NCBI GenBank assembly: GCA_019634625.1
Contig: JAHCBA010000027.1
Location: 19,596 to 83,595 of the forward strand
Reading direction: 5' to 3'
Origin: Verrucomicrobiia bacterium
GTDB taxonomy: Bacteria; Verrucomicrobiota; Verrucomicrobiia; Limisphaerales; CAIMTB01
Length of the DNA stretch: 64,000 nucleotides
Shown: in pieces, positions 9,010-17,964 of the stretch
Layout of the letters: every line of letters starts with the position of its first letter
Numbering within the stretch: position 1 is the stretch's first letter
Translations under genes and position numbers: made by a program
The notes under the pieces: model-generated
Seen by the model: the letters and a program-made list of their open reading frames with translations, nothing else
Told to the model about the DNA's origin: nothing
Database searches by the model: none

Positions 9010-9081
9010 GAGCCAGCGAATCGGAGGGACGAGCTCCGCGAGTCCTCAACCGAACGCTCCACACCGTTGCGGCCTCGTGGA
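9010..9081 (+). repeat. Dispersed intergenic repeat, copy A
   Basis: A 72-bp segment upstream of the DUF1501 gene matches, in inverted orientation, the segment at 53408-53486. The two share an identical core of 23 bases at 9023-9045 (beginning GGAGGGACGAGCTCC) and about 85 percent identity by eye over the stretch around it. Neither copy lies in a gene. The role is unknown. Confidence 0.7.
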
Positions 9082-9197
9082 ACTCGGCCCTCCGAGGTGC
9101 CATTTGGCGGAGTTCGCACCTCTCCCCACAACTTCGGGATGCACGGACGAGGGAGGGGCGATGGCGAATCCTGTGGCGCGGGGTGGGGGGTTCGGGT

Positions 9198-10601
9198 ATG
9201 ACGCTCCGCATGTTCGACCTCCTCGCAGAATCTCCGGACGATCGTGCCCGTTTATGCGGGCGGGGGCATTCCCGGCGCGAATTTCTCCAAGTCGGTGCGT
9301 TGGCGGCGCTTGGGCTTTCCCTGCCCCAATACCTCCGGGCCAGTCAGACAGGCCTGGTCAAGCCGGGACACGACCATCGTTCGTGCATCCTGATCTTCAA
9401 TCTCGGGGGGCCGAGCCATCTGGATTTATGGGACATGAAGCCGGAGGCGCCCAGTGAAGTGCGGGGGCCGTTCCAGGCGATCCGGACGAAGTCCGATGCC
9501 TTCGAGATCTCCGAGCTGCTCCCCCGGCACGCGGCACTGGCCGACAAATTTTCGCTGGTGCGGTCGTGTCATCATGACGGCGCGGCGGTGCACGACGCCG
9601 GCTGGCAGATGTTGCAGACGGGGCGCCGGTTCACGGGGGGGATCCACACGCCGCACGCGGGGGCGGTGGTTTCGCATTTGATGGGCCGCAAGACGGACCT
9701 TCCGCCGTTCGTGGTGCTGCCGGAACTGATGGGGAGGGGCGGGGGCAATCTGCCGAACGGCCAGGCCGGGGGTTTCCTGGGGAAGGCGCACGATCCGTTC
9801 GCGCTGATGGCCGATCCGTCACAGGAGGACTTCCGGGTGCCGGATCTGCTGCCGCCCGACCAGATGGCGGCCACGCGGCTCGATCGTCGGCGGCGGATGC
9901 GGGACATTGTGGACGGGGTGGTGAAGGCGTTCGAGGCGAGCGAGGATGCGCGGCTGCTGGACGAGAATTTTCACGCGGCGTTCCGGCTGATGACCAGCGA
10001 GCAGGCACGGGCGGCGTTCGATTTGACGCGGGAGCCGGTGGCGGTGCGGGAGCGGTACGGGATGAACCGGTTTGGGCAGTGTTGTCTGCTGGCGCGCCGG
10101 CTGGTGGAGAGCGGGGTGCGGTTTGTCACCATCAACACGTTTCTGACCGTGTTCGACGAGATCACCTGGGACATCCACGGCTCGAAGCCGTTCACCTCGA
10201 TCGAGGGGATGAAGGACATCGTGTGTCCGATGTACGACCAGGCGTACAGCGCGCTGATCGAGGATCTCGATCAGCGGGGAATGCTGGGGGACACGATGGT
10301 GGCGAATCTGGCGGAATTCGGGCGGACGCCGAAGGTGAATCCGGCGGGTGGGCGGGACCACTGGCCGCAGTGTTTCACGGTGTACTTCGCGGGGGGCGGC
10401 GTGCGCGGGGGGCGGGTGGTGGGGGCGAGCGATCCGGTGGGTGGATTTCCGGCGGAGCGTCCGGTGGTGCCGGGGGATCTGGTGGCCACGATTTTCCACA
10501 GTCTGGGGCTGGATCACACGGCGCATCTGCCGGGGCCTGGCGGACGGCCGTTTCCGCTCACCGATCTTGGCACTGAACCCATCCGGGAGCTGTTCGCATG
10601 A
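9198..10601 (+). CDS. DUF1501 family protein (Tat-exported, sulfatase-like fold)
   Basis: 467 aa from ATG 9198; another in-frame ATG lies at 9210. A twin-arginine signal (SRREFLQVGALAALGLSLPQ, arginines 26-27) predicts Tat export. The body shows DUF1501 hallmarks: CILIFNLGGPSHLDLWDMKP, RSCHHDGAAVHDAGW, NLAEFGRTPKVN and GRDHWPQCF. DUF1501 proteins are distant alkaline-phosphatase/sulfatase-superfamily members, abundant in Planctomycetes and Verrucomicrobia, with no proven activity. Its stop overlaps the next start (ATGA), so it is co-expressed with the DUF1549/1553 cytochrome protein. Confidence 0.92.
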   Translation: MTLRMFDLLAESPDDRARLCGRGHSRREFLQVGALAALGLSLPQYLRASQTGLVKPGHDHRSCILIFNLGGPSHLDLWDMKPEAPSEVRGPFQAIRTKSDAFEISELLPRHAALADKFSLVRSCHHDGAAVHDAGWQMLQTGRRFTGGIHTPHAGAVVSHLMGRKTDLPPFVVLPELMGRGGGNLPNGQAGGFLGKAHDPFALMADPSQEDFRVPDLLPPDQMAATRLDRRRRMRDIVDGVVKAFEASEDARLLDENFHAAFRLMTSEQARAAFDLTREPVAVRERYGMNRFGQCCLLARRLVESGVRFVTINTFLTVFDEITWDIHGSKPFTSIEGMKDIVCPMYDQAYSALIEDLDQRGMLGDTMVANLAEFGRTPKVNPAGGRDHWPQCFTVYFAGGGVRGGRVVGASDPVGGFPAERPVVPGDLVATIFHSLGLDHTAHLPGPGGRPFPLTDLGTEPIRELFA

Positions 10602-12841
10602 GGCCGATCGTCCGGGCGAAGGTGTGGGCGGTGGCGGCCTGGGTGGCGGCCTGGGGGGGACTGGGGGCGGCGGCGTGGGGCGCGGAAGCGGTGCCGAGCT
10701 TCCGTCACGACATCCTTCCGATCCTGTCGCAGGCGGGGTGCAGCACCGGGGGATGCCATGGGGCCCTGGCCGGGAAGGGCGGGTTCCGGTTGTCGCTGTT
10801 TGGCTACAATCCCGAGGCGGATTACCGGTCGATCACGCGGGAGATGCGCGGGCGGCGGGTCGAGTTGGGCGATCCGGGACGGAGCCTGCTGCTGACCAAG
10901 CCGACGACGGCGTTGCCGCACAAGGGGGGGATGCGGTTCGGGGTGGATTCGGAGGAGTACCGGCTGATGGCGGCATGGATTGCCGCGGGGTGTCCGCCGC
11001 CGCTTCCGGACGATCCGGTGCTGGAAGACCTGGAAGTGTTCCCTGCGGAGGCGCGGGGCGAGCCGGGCGGCACCATTTCACTGCGGGTACGGGCGCGGTT
11101 CAGCGACGGGACGGAACGGGACGTGACGCGGTGGGCGAAGTTCACGTCGACGGACGAGACGGTGGCCAGCGTGGACCGGGCGGGAACGGTGACCGTGCTG
11201 GGCCACGGCGAGGGAGCGGTCACGGTGTGGTATTCCGCGCGCATTGTGGCGGCCCGGGTGGTGGCGCCGTACGCGCATGCGATTCCGGGGTCGGTGTATG
11301 CCGGGGCGCCGCGTTCGGGTTTCATCGACGACCTGGTGCTGGAGCGGCTGGCGGAGCTGGCCTTGCGGCCGTCGCCGCCGGCGGACGACGCGACGTTTGT
11401 GCGGCGGGCCTTTCTGGACACCATCGGGCGGCTGCCCACGCCGGAGGAGGCGCGGGCCTTCGTGGAGGATCCATCGCCCGGGAAGCACGAGCGCCTCGCC
11501 GAACTGCTGCTGGCCCGTCCGGAGTACATCGATTTCTGGACGTACAAGTGGTCTGACATCCTGCTGGTGAGCGGGGCCAAGCTGCGTCCGCAGGCGTTGA
11601 CCGCGTACTACGGGTGGATCCGGGACCAGGTGGCGCTGAACACGCCGTGGGACGAACTGGTGCGGCGGGTGGTCACGGCGCGGGGTTCCTCGGTGGAGGA
11701 CGGGGCGAGCAATTTCTACGCGGTGCACCAGGACCCGGAGACCATGGCGGAGAACGTCAGCCAGGCGTTCCTGTCGCTCTCGATCAACTGTGCCAAGTGC
11801 CACGATCATCCGTTGGAGAAGTGGACCAACGACCAGTACTACGCCTTCGCCAACCTCTTTTCCCGGGTGCGGGCCAAGGGATGGGGCGGCGACGCACGGA
11901 ACGGCGACGGGCGGCGGACGCTGTATGTGGAGCCCGAGGGCGAGCTGATCCAGCCGCGCACCGGCAAGCCGCAGCCGCCGGCGCCGCTGGACGGGGAGCC
12001 GCTGGATCCGGACGACGCGGAGGATCGCCGGGTGCGGTTGGCGGAGTGGCTCACGGATCCGGAGAATCCGTACTTCACGCGGGCGATCGTCAACCGGGTT
12101 TGGGCGCACTACCTCGGGGTGGGCCTGGTGGATCCGGTGGACGATCTGCGGGTGTCGAATCCGGCGAGCAACGAGCGGCTCCTCGACGCGCTCTCGGCGT
12201 TCCTGGTGGAGCGGCGGTACGATCTGAAGGCGCTGAAGCGACTGATCCTGGTGTCGCAGACTTACCGGCGTTCGAGCGAGGTGCTCGAGGAGAACCGGGA
12301 GGATCGGCGGCACTACTCGCGGTTTTATCCGCGGCGCCTGACGGCGGAAGTGCTGAAGGACGCCATCGCCGATGTGACCGGGGTGGGCGACACGTACACG
12401 GAGATTCTGCTGAGCGACGGATCGACGGAGAAGACCGCGCTGTATCCTGGCGAGACGCGGGCGCTGCAACTGAAGGACTCCGCGGTGCGATCGTATTTTC
12501 TGAAGACCTTTGGGCGGAACCAGCGGGAGATCACCTGCGAATGCGAACGGTCAAACCAGCCGAACCTGATCCAGGTGCTGCATCTGGCGAACGGCAGCAC
12601 GATCAACGAGAAGCTGGCATCCCGGGAGGGCCGGGTGACGCAGTTGCTGGCCACCGACCCGGCGCCGGAACGCATCCTGGAGGAGGCGTGGATGCGGAGT
12701 TTCAGCCGGGCGCCGTCGGAGGCGGAACGGCGCGAGTTCGGGTTGCTCCTGGCCGACGCGGGTCCCGAGGGGCGGCGCGAGGCGGTCGAGGACCTGTTCT
12801 GGGCGCTGCTGACGTCGCGCGAGTTTCTTTTCCAGCACTGA
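10598..12841 (+). CDS. DUF1549/DUF1553 protein with cytochrome-like and Ig-like domains
   Basis: 747 aa, secreted (Ala/Trp-rich signal, cleavage near AAWGA at residues 24-28). A planctomycete-type cytochrome segment follows, with CSTGGCHG (C48, C53, H54, an unusual CX4CH spacing), then a bacterial Ig-like (BIG2) domain about residues 145-220 (DETVASVDRAGTVTVLGHGEG), DUF1549 about 240-400 (FLDTIGRLPTPEEARAFVED; NCAKCHDHPLEKWT, a second CxxCH) and DUF1553 about 460-720 (NPYFTRAIVNRVWAHYLGVG). Start fixed by the ATGA overlap with DUF1501. Presumed periplasmic or surface redox-linked protein in polymer use; the activity is unproven. Confidence 0.92.
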   Translation: MRPIVRAKVWAVAAWVAAWGGLGAAAWGAEAVPSFRHDILPILSQAGCSTGGCHGALAGKGGFRLSLFGYNPEADYRSITREMRGRRVELGDPGRSLLLTKPTTALPHKGGMRFGVDSEEYRLMAAWIAAGCPPPLPDDPVLEDLEVFPAEARGEPGGTISLRVRARFSDGTERDVTRWAKFTSTDETVASVDRAGTVTVLGHGEGAVTVWYSARIVAARVVAPYAHAIPGSVYAGAPRSGFIDDLVLERLAELALRPSPPADDATFVRRAFLDTIGRLPTPEEARAFVEDPSPGKHERLAELLLARPEYIDFWTYKWSDILLVSGAKLRPQALTAYYGWIRDQVALNTPWDELVRRVVTARGSSVEDGASNFYAVHQDPETMAENVSQAFLSLSINCAKCHDHPLEKWTNDQYYAFANLFSRVRAKGWGGDARNGDGRRTLYVEPEGELIQPRTGKPQPPAPLDGEPLDPDDAEDRRVRLAEWLTDPENPYFTRAIVNRVWAHYLGVGLVDPVDDLRVSNPASNERLLDALSAFLVERRYDLKALKRLILVSQTYRRSSEVLEENREDRRHYSRFYPRRLTAEVLKDAIADVTGVGDTYTEILLSDGSTEKTALYPGETRALQLKDSAVRSYFLKTFGRNQREITCECERSNQPNLIQVLHLANGSTINEKLASREGRVTQLLATDPAPERILEEAWMRSFSRAPSEAERREFGLLLADAGPEGRREAVEDLFWALLTSREFLFQH

Positions 12842-12852
12842 TCCGTACTCCC

Positions 12853-15705
12853 ATGCGCACGCTGCTTTTGCTCGTCGTTGTCGCCGGATGCGGCGGAATG
12901 CTGGCCCGGGCCGACGCGGGGTTGACCTACGAGCGCGACATTGCGCCGATCTTCCGGGCCTATTGTGCGGGGTGCCACAACGACCGGGACGCGGAGGGGG
13001 AATTCTCGGTCGAGACCTTTGCGCGGCTGCGGGGGGGCGGGTCGGACCATGGCGATCCGATCGTTCCGGGCGATCCCGAGGGATCGTTTCTCATCCGATC
13101 GCTGGAGCGGAAGGCGCGACCGTTCATGCCGCCGCGCGACGAGGCGCCGGTCCCGCCTTCGGAGATCGAGCGCTTGAAGCGGTGGATTGCGGGGGGCGCT
13201 GCGGGTCCGGAGGACGACCGGTCGATCCTGGAAACGCTGGTGACCCCGACATTGCCGGGTGCGCCCGGGCCGTCGCCGGTGCTGGCCGTGGCGGCTTCCC
13301 CTCACGGTACGCTGCTGGCGGTGGGACGGGCGGACGGCATCGAGGTGCGGGATGCCGAGACGGGGGAGGTGTGGGTGGTGCTTCGGGACCTGCCTGGCAA
13401 GGTCAACGCGCTTCAATTCTCGACGGACGGGACCCGGTTGTTGGCGGCGACGGGCATTCCCGGGTTGCGGGGGGTGGCGATTCTGTTCGACCTGGCCTCG
13501 GGCGCACGGGTGCGCGAGTTCGGGGGGCATTCGGACATTCTGTACGACGCCGAGTTTTCGCCGGACCAGACTTTGGTGGCGACCGGGGGGTACGACCGGG
13601 AGATCCGATTGTGGCAGGTGTCCGACGGGGCGCTGATCCGGACGTTGGCGGTGCATCAGGGGGCCATCTTTGATCTGGCGTGGCATCCCGGGGGCCGGGT
13701 GCTGGCGTCGGCCAGCGCGGATGAGACGGTGAAGCTTTGGCGCGTGCCGGACGGGCTGCGGTTGGACACGCTGAACCAGCCGCAGGGGGAGCTGATGTCG
13801 GTGGCCTTCACACCGGACGGGCGGCACATCCTGGCGGCGGGAGCGGACAAGCGGATCCACCTGTGGCGGTTTGTGTCCCGTGACGCTCCGGCCTTGAATC
13901 CGCGGCTGCAATCGCGGTTTGCGCACGAGACGGCCATCCACGCCCTGGCCCTGAGCGCCGATGGACGATTCGTGCTGTCGAGCGCGGACGATCACACGCT
14001 CAAGTTATGGAGCCTGCCGGACCTCGAGTGGATCCAGGAGTATCCCGTCCAGCCCGATGTGGTGGCTGCGGCGGTTGCCATGCGGCATCCCGCCCGGTTT
14101 TACCTCGGACGGATGGATGGCTCGACCGCCACGCTGCCGGGGTTGTCGGGCGACCGGATGGGCGAACCCGGGCCGCAGCCCCTGAGGCTTGCCGCCGTGG
14201 CGGCGTCAGCCCCGGAGTTGGAGGGTGTCGAGGCGGTTGCCGCCGGGGGGCAGTCGGCGTCGGCGCCGGCGCGGGTGCAGGAGCGCGAGCCGAACGATGT
14301 TCCGGGCGATGCGCAGGGCGTGACGTGGCCGGTGGAGATCGAGGGGAGCATCGACCGGCCGGGGGATGCGGACCTGTTCCGGTTTCAGGCGCGGGCTGGC
14401 GAGCCGATGTGGTTGGAAGTCATCGCGGCCCGGGCGCAATCGCGATTGGATTCGCGGATCGAGGTGTTGCATGCCGACGGCCGGCCGGTCGAGCAGGTGG
14501 TGCTTCAGGCCACCAAGGATTCGTGGTTCACGTTTCGCGGGAAGGACTCCGACACTTCGGACGACTTCCGGGTGCACAACTGGGCGGAGATGGAGCTGGA
14601 CGAGTACCTGTATGCCAATGGCGAGGTGGTGCGGTTGTGGCTGTACCCGCGGGGACCGGATTCCGGGTTCAAGGTTTATCCGGGTGAAGGACGCCGCCAC
14701 ACGTTCTTTTCGACCACACCGCTGGTTCACGCCCTGGGCGCACCGTGCTACATCGTCACGCCTTACCCGCCGGGATCGGATCCGGCGCCCAACGGGCTGC
14801 CGGTGTTCCGGCTCAACTACGTCAACGACGATGATCCTTCCCGGCGGCATGGGACCGACTCGATGCTGCCCTTCACCGCCCCGGCCGACGGGGAGTATCT
14901 GGCCCGGGTCACGGATGTCCGCGGGTTTGGGGAAGGGAGCGGATTTCACTACGTCCTCGCCCTTCGCGCGCCGCGGCCGGACTTCGAGGTGAGCCTCCAG
15001 GGGCTGAATCCCAAGGTCAGTCCTGGCAGTGGTCGCGAGCTGATCTTCCGGGCCCAGCGCCACGAGGGCTTCGACGGTCCGATTCGGATTGAGGTGAACG
15101 GTCTGCCGTCGGGATGGGACACCAGCGCACCGGTCGAGATCGAGGCGGGGCAGGTGGGGGCGGTCGCCGTGTTGTATGCGGGGGCCGACGCGGGGGATCC
15201 GGATGACGAGGCGGATCGTGCGGTGACGGTGACCGCGACCGCGGTGATTGCGGGGCGGGAGGTGAAGAAACCCATCGGCGGACTCGGCAACCTCCAATTG
15301 GGCGCGCCGCCCAAGGTTACCGTGGAGATTCTGCCCTCCGAGGATCGGTCGGTGGTGCAGACGCGCCCGGACGGGCTGCTGGAGTTTTCGCTGCGACCTG
15401 GCGAGACCCTCACCGCGAGGGTGCGTGCGACGCGGCACGATTTCGAGGGGCGGATCGAGTTTGGAAACGAGGATTCGGGCCGCAACCTGCCGCATGGACT
15501 TTATGTGGACAACATTGGGCTCAACGGGCTCCTCATTGTGGAAGGGCAGTCGGAGCGGGAATTCTTCATCACCGCCGCTCCCAAGGCGCAACCGGGCAGC
15601 CGGTTGTTTCACCTGCGGGCGCGGGCCGATGATGGGCAGGCTTCTCGACCGGCACTGATCCGGGTGCTGCCGGTCGAGGCGTTGGCGACGCTTCCCGGAC
15701 GATAG
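12853..15705 (+). CDS. Cytochrome c-like / WD40 / pre-peptidase-domain protein, probable lipoprotein
   Basis: 950 aa starting 11 nt after the DUF1553 stop. The signal contains a lipobox-like VVVAGC (Cys13). A c-type heme motif CAGCH (C38, C41, H42) lies in a planctomycete cytochrome domain, followed by the PPSEIERLKRWIAGG segment. WD40 repeats cover about 135-440 (KLWRVPDGLRLDTL, VLSSADDHTLKLW). From about 476 a PPC-like domain begins (EREPNDVPGDAQG; GDADLFRFQARAGEPMWLEV), then two or more beta-rich domains. Third gene of the operon; likely an extracytoplasmic electron-carrying scaffold. The substrate is unknown. Confidence 0.9.
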   Translation: MRTLLLLVVVAGCGGMLARADAGLTYERDIAPIFRAYCAGCHNDRDAEGEFSVETFARLRGGGSDHGDPIVPGDPEGSFLIRSLERKARPFMPPRDEAPVPPSEIERLKRWIAGGAAGPEDDRSILETLVTPTLPGAPGPSPVLAVAASPHGTLLAVGRADGIEVRDAETGEVWVVLRDLPGKVNALQFSTDGTRLLAATGIPGLRGVAILFDLASGARVREFGGHSDILYDAEFSPDQTLVATGGYDREIRLWQVSDGALIRTLAVHQGAIFDLAWHPGGRVLASASADETVKLWRVPDGLRLDTLNQPQGELMSVAFTPDGRHILAAGADKRIHLWRFVSRDAPALNPRLQSRFAHETAIHALALSADGRFVLSSADDHTLKLWSLPDLEWIQEYPVQPDVVAAAVAMRHPARFYLGRMDGSTATLPGLSGDRMGEPGPQPLRLAAVAASAPELEGVEAVAAGGQSASAPARVQEREPNDVPGDAQGVTWPVEIEGSIDRPGDADLFRFQARAGEPMWLEVIAARAQSRLDSRIEVLHADGRPVEQVVLQATKDSWFTFRGKDSDTSDDFRVHNWAEMELDEYLYANGEVVRLWLYPRGPDSGFKVYPGEGRRHTFFSTTPLVHALGAPCYIVTPYPPGSDPAPNGLPVFRLNYVNDDDPSRRHGTDSMLPFTAPADGEYLARVTDVRGFGEGSGFHYVLALRAPRPDFEVSLQGLNPKVSPGSGRELIFRAQRHEGFDGPIRIEVNGLPSGWDTSAPVEIEAGQVGAVAVLYAGADAGDPDDEADRAVTVTATAVIAGREVKKPIGGLGNLQLGAPPKVTVEILPSEDRSVVQTRPDGLLEFSLRPGETLTARVRATRHDFEGRIEFGNEDSGRNLPHGLYVDNIGLNGLLIVEGQSEREFFITAAPKAQPGSRLFHLRARADDGQASRPALIRVLPVEALATLPGR

Positions 15706-15860
15706 TCGGTCGATGCATCCGTGGACGCGCGGCGTGCCGCCTGACGGTACATCCCGAATTCTGGGTTCAGCGTGCAGGGGCTTGGGATTGGAGCAGGGTA
15801 GTGGGGAATGATTCTGGCCGGCTGAAGCCGGGACACCGAGCTAGGGCGGACAAGGGAGCC

Positions 15861-15957
15861 CATCGGGTCCGCGAACTCCTTCTTCTCCGGGCACACCCCA
15901 GCCCGTTGGTGATGTGCCGGATCCGCACTCGCAGGATCTGTCCCAGCGACGTTCGCC
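15861..15957 (-). pseudogene. Decayed 3' fragment of a RAYT-like transposase
   Basis: On the minus strand one frame reads SLGQILRVRIRHITNG, which matches PLGQILRLRIRHMTDG of transposase copy 1; after a frameshift the next frame reads PEKKEFADPM, matching GSKEFVDQM of copy 1. Only about 30 residues of the C-terminal region survive, and there is no start or catalytic part. It is followed (on its 5' side) by the same AT-rich TAATAAAG/GTCAGGC element seen at the other transposase loci. Confidence 0.75.
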
Positions 15958-16038
15958 CATTCCCGGATGCCCCGCGCTGTCCGGTTCTGCCCGGCTTGCC
16001 TCCAACCCCGCCAGCCTCTCCGTGCTGCCTTCCAGTCC

Positions 16039-16250
16039 TAATAAAGTAAAGAGTCAGGCTAAGCAATCTTGACCGCGATTGAGCTTCGGTCCTCGAGGGA
16101 TCTCCTTCCCTTCCGGCGCTCCCATTCAGGACCTGGTTGGGGATCGTCTACAATCAATTATAAAATGCCGGGCAATTTAATTGGATAGTCAACAATAAAG
16201 AGTCGGGCAGTCTATTTGTTTATCAACAAGAAAGAGTCTGGCGGATAATT
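16039..16250. repeat. AT-rich repeats, AAAGAGTC-N-GGC motif
   Basis: Three 12-base copies differ only at the ninth base: AAAGAGTCAGGC (16048-16059), AAAGAGTCGGGC (16197-16208), AAAGAGTCTGGC (16231-16242). The latter two are each preceded by TCAACAA. TAATAAAG adjoins the first. Related sequence occurs next to transposase copies 1 and 2 and upstream of the SPFH gene. Confidence 0.7.
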
Positions 16251-16375
16251 TTTTTGGTTCAGACGCTTGCCGGGAACCTGAGTGCGAGGCGCCGGTTTAG
16301 GGTCGGGGTCCATTCGCGGCAAATCCGTTGCGTTTCCGGGGAGGGTGGGGAAGGTCGCCTTGGCCCCGTACCATC

Positions 16376-17215
16376 ATGAACTTGATCCATGTACAATCGC
16401 TTCCCGAGGGAGGCGCAGTGAAGTCCGGGGGACCGGGCGATGGCCCCGGGATTCAAGGGAAGTCCATCTGGGGTGGCTGGCCCCGTGCGGTCTGGCGGCG
16501 GGTTGGGGCGGGTGCCGTGTTGGGGGGCCTGCTGGTTGCTTCGGGATGGGCGGGAGCGGCTTCCTTGGGGATTCGTACGGTATTCCAGCAGTATGATCTT
16601 TCGATCTCCTGGGTGGAGGACGGCGAATGGGGTGGCGTGACCCGGACCAGCAGCAGCAGCGGCATCATCGGTGCGGCTCGGACGCCCGGCGATTCGGCGG
16701 CGGCGGGAGCCTGGGTGGGAACCGGGGGGATGGGCATCAGCGGGTATTGCGCGGAGGTGGACGGAGCGGGGATTTCGGCGTGGGCGGAGGGCACGTGGGT
16801 GTTTCAGCCCGAATGTCCGGTGCTCGTACTGACCCTTGAGGGCCACTACCGCTACAACTACTACGCGTGGGAGCAGACGCTGGAGGTATCGCTCTGGGAT
16901 ATCACCGCGGGGCGAAGCCTGGTGACCTACTTCGGGGACAACTTTGAGTATGGCGAAGTGCCTCCTGAGGTCAGGTTCGAGGTGGATCCGACGCATCTGT
17001 ACCGGTTCGTGCTCAAGGGGTCGATGTATGCCTACGCCTCGAAGGACGTGGATATCGAGGTGCGAACGACGCTGCGGTCCGTGCGGCCGGTCCCCGAGAC
17101 GGCATCGAGTCTCGGGCTTCTGATTCTGGCGATGACGGTGGGGTGCGCGGTGGTGCGGCGGGGTCACCAGACTCCAAAGGCGCCGTCGGCGCCCCAGAGA
17201 TGCGAGGCGCGGTAG
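16376..17215 (+). CDS. PEP-CTERM sorted secreted protein, function unknown
   Basis: 279 aa from ATG 16376 (an in-frame upstream start at 16328 is possible). A hydrophobic signal ([20 protein letters not shown]) follows a basic leader; the mature part is beta-rich and aromatic ([18 protein letters not shown]). The C-terminus has the PEP-CTERM pattern [19 protein letters not shown] then VVRRGHQ, i.e. a VPEx motif, hydrophobic helix and basic end, cut by exosortase. A 30-residue hydrophilic tail after the basic cluster is unusual for this sorting signal. Its last 52 nt overlap the end of the convergent pseudopilin gene. Confidence 0.7.
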   Translation: MNLIHVQSLPEGGAVKSGGPGDGPGIQGKSIWGGWPRAVWRRVGAGAVLGGLLVASGWAGAASLGIRTVFQQYDLSISWVEDGEWGGVTRTSSSSGIIGAARTPGDSAAAGAWVGTGGMGISGYCAEVDGAGISAWAEGTWVFQPECPVLVLTLEGHYRYNYYAWEQTLEVSLWDITAGRSLVTYFGDNFEYGEVPPEVRFEVDPTHLYRFVLKGSMYAYASKDVDIEVRTTLRSVRPVPETASSLGLLILAMTVGCAVVRRGHQTPKAPSAPQRCEAR

Positions 17216-17964
17216 GCACGCATGCGTGACATGGGGCGCCAGGCGGCCGAGCCGTCGAGAAGGGCGACGTTGCCGCCGCGCCCGCCGATGTCGGCGGGAG
17301 TCTGGTCGAAGAGGCGGTCGTCCTGATCGAAGTGATCTTCTTCGCGGACGATGGGGCCGCGGGCGCCGTGGGGGGCGAGGATGCGCTGGAAGCTGGGGCA
17401 ATAGACGTTGAGGTCGGCGACGAGGACGAGGGTCGGGTCGTCGCCGGACTTCTGGGGAGAGGTCCAGCGATTGGTGGAGCCGGGCACGGCGTCCCAAGGG
17501 GTGCCGGGATGTCCGCCGAGGTAGTGATAGGCGATGGCGATGCCGTAGTCGTCGTGGAGGCGCCAACCTTCGCGACGTTCCATCCAACGGGTGAGGTTGG
17601 GACAATCGAGGGAGCGGAGATCGCCTGCGTACCGGAGGAGGTTGGTTTTGGAGGCGTGGGAGAGGATGGGGGTGTGGGTATCGTTGGGATTGCTGTTGTC
17701 GGTGCCACCGGGGGGGAGCCGGTCTTCGTGATCACCGGCGTAGAGGTGGGCGGCGAGGACGAATTGGCGCTGGAGGTTGAGGCAGGCGGTTCGGCGGGCG
17801 CGTTCGCGGGCGTTGGCGAGAGCGGGCAGGAGCATGGACGCGAGAATCCCGATGATGGCGATGGTGACGAGCAATTCGACCAGCGTGAAGGCGGGGTTGG
17901 TGGCTGGGAGGGTGGACGGGCGTTGGCCGGCTTCGCCCGGACGGGATGACCGGCGCGGGTTCAT
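17164..17964 (-). CDS. Pseudopilin-like protein with type II secretion G-type N-terminus
   Basis: 266 aa. After a 25-residue basic leader comes the prepilin peptidase site and helix [20 protein letters not shown], then [20 protein letters not shown] and a globular domain ending with [17 protein letters not shown], the layout of the DUF1559/H-X9-DG group common in Planctomycetes and Verrucomicrobia. Exported and anchored in the inner membrane by its N-terminal helix. Its ATG overlaps the stop of the PQQ-propeller gene (ATGA), so the two are coupled. The particular role is unknown. Confidence 0.88.
   Translation of the reverse strand: MNPRRSSRPGEAGQRPSTLPATNPAFTLVELLVTIAIIGILASMLLPALANARERARRTACLNLQRQFVLAAHLYAGDHEDRLPPGGTDNSNPNDTHTPILSHASKTNLLRYAGDLRSLDCPNLTRWMERREGWRLHDDYGIAIAYHYLGGHPGTPWDAVPGSTNRWTSPQKSGDDPTLVLVADLNVYCPSFQRILAPHGARGPIVREEDHFDQDDRLFDQTPADIGGRGGNVALLDGSAAWRPMSRMRAYRASHLWGADGAFGVW

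Larger units (their letters stand above)
15706..16375. other. Gene-free stretch with transposase remnant and AT-rich repeats
   Basis: 670 bp without an intact gene. The left part holds the decayed transposase tail (15861-15957). From 16039 to 16260 the composition changes abruptly to AT-rich, with three AAAGAGTC-N-GGC motifs. This looks like a degraded insertion site. No promoter could be singled out for the PEP-CTERM gene that follows. Confidence 0.7.

Noticed and set aside
16259..17605. 448-codon minus-strand frame opposite the PEP-CTERM gene
   Set aside because: Arg/Pro/His-rich shadow crossing two real genes; no motif.
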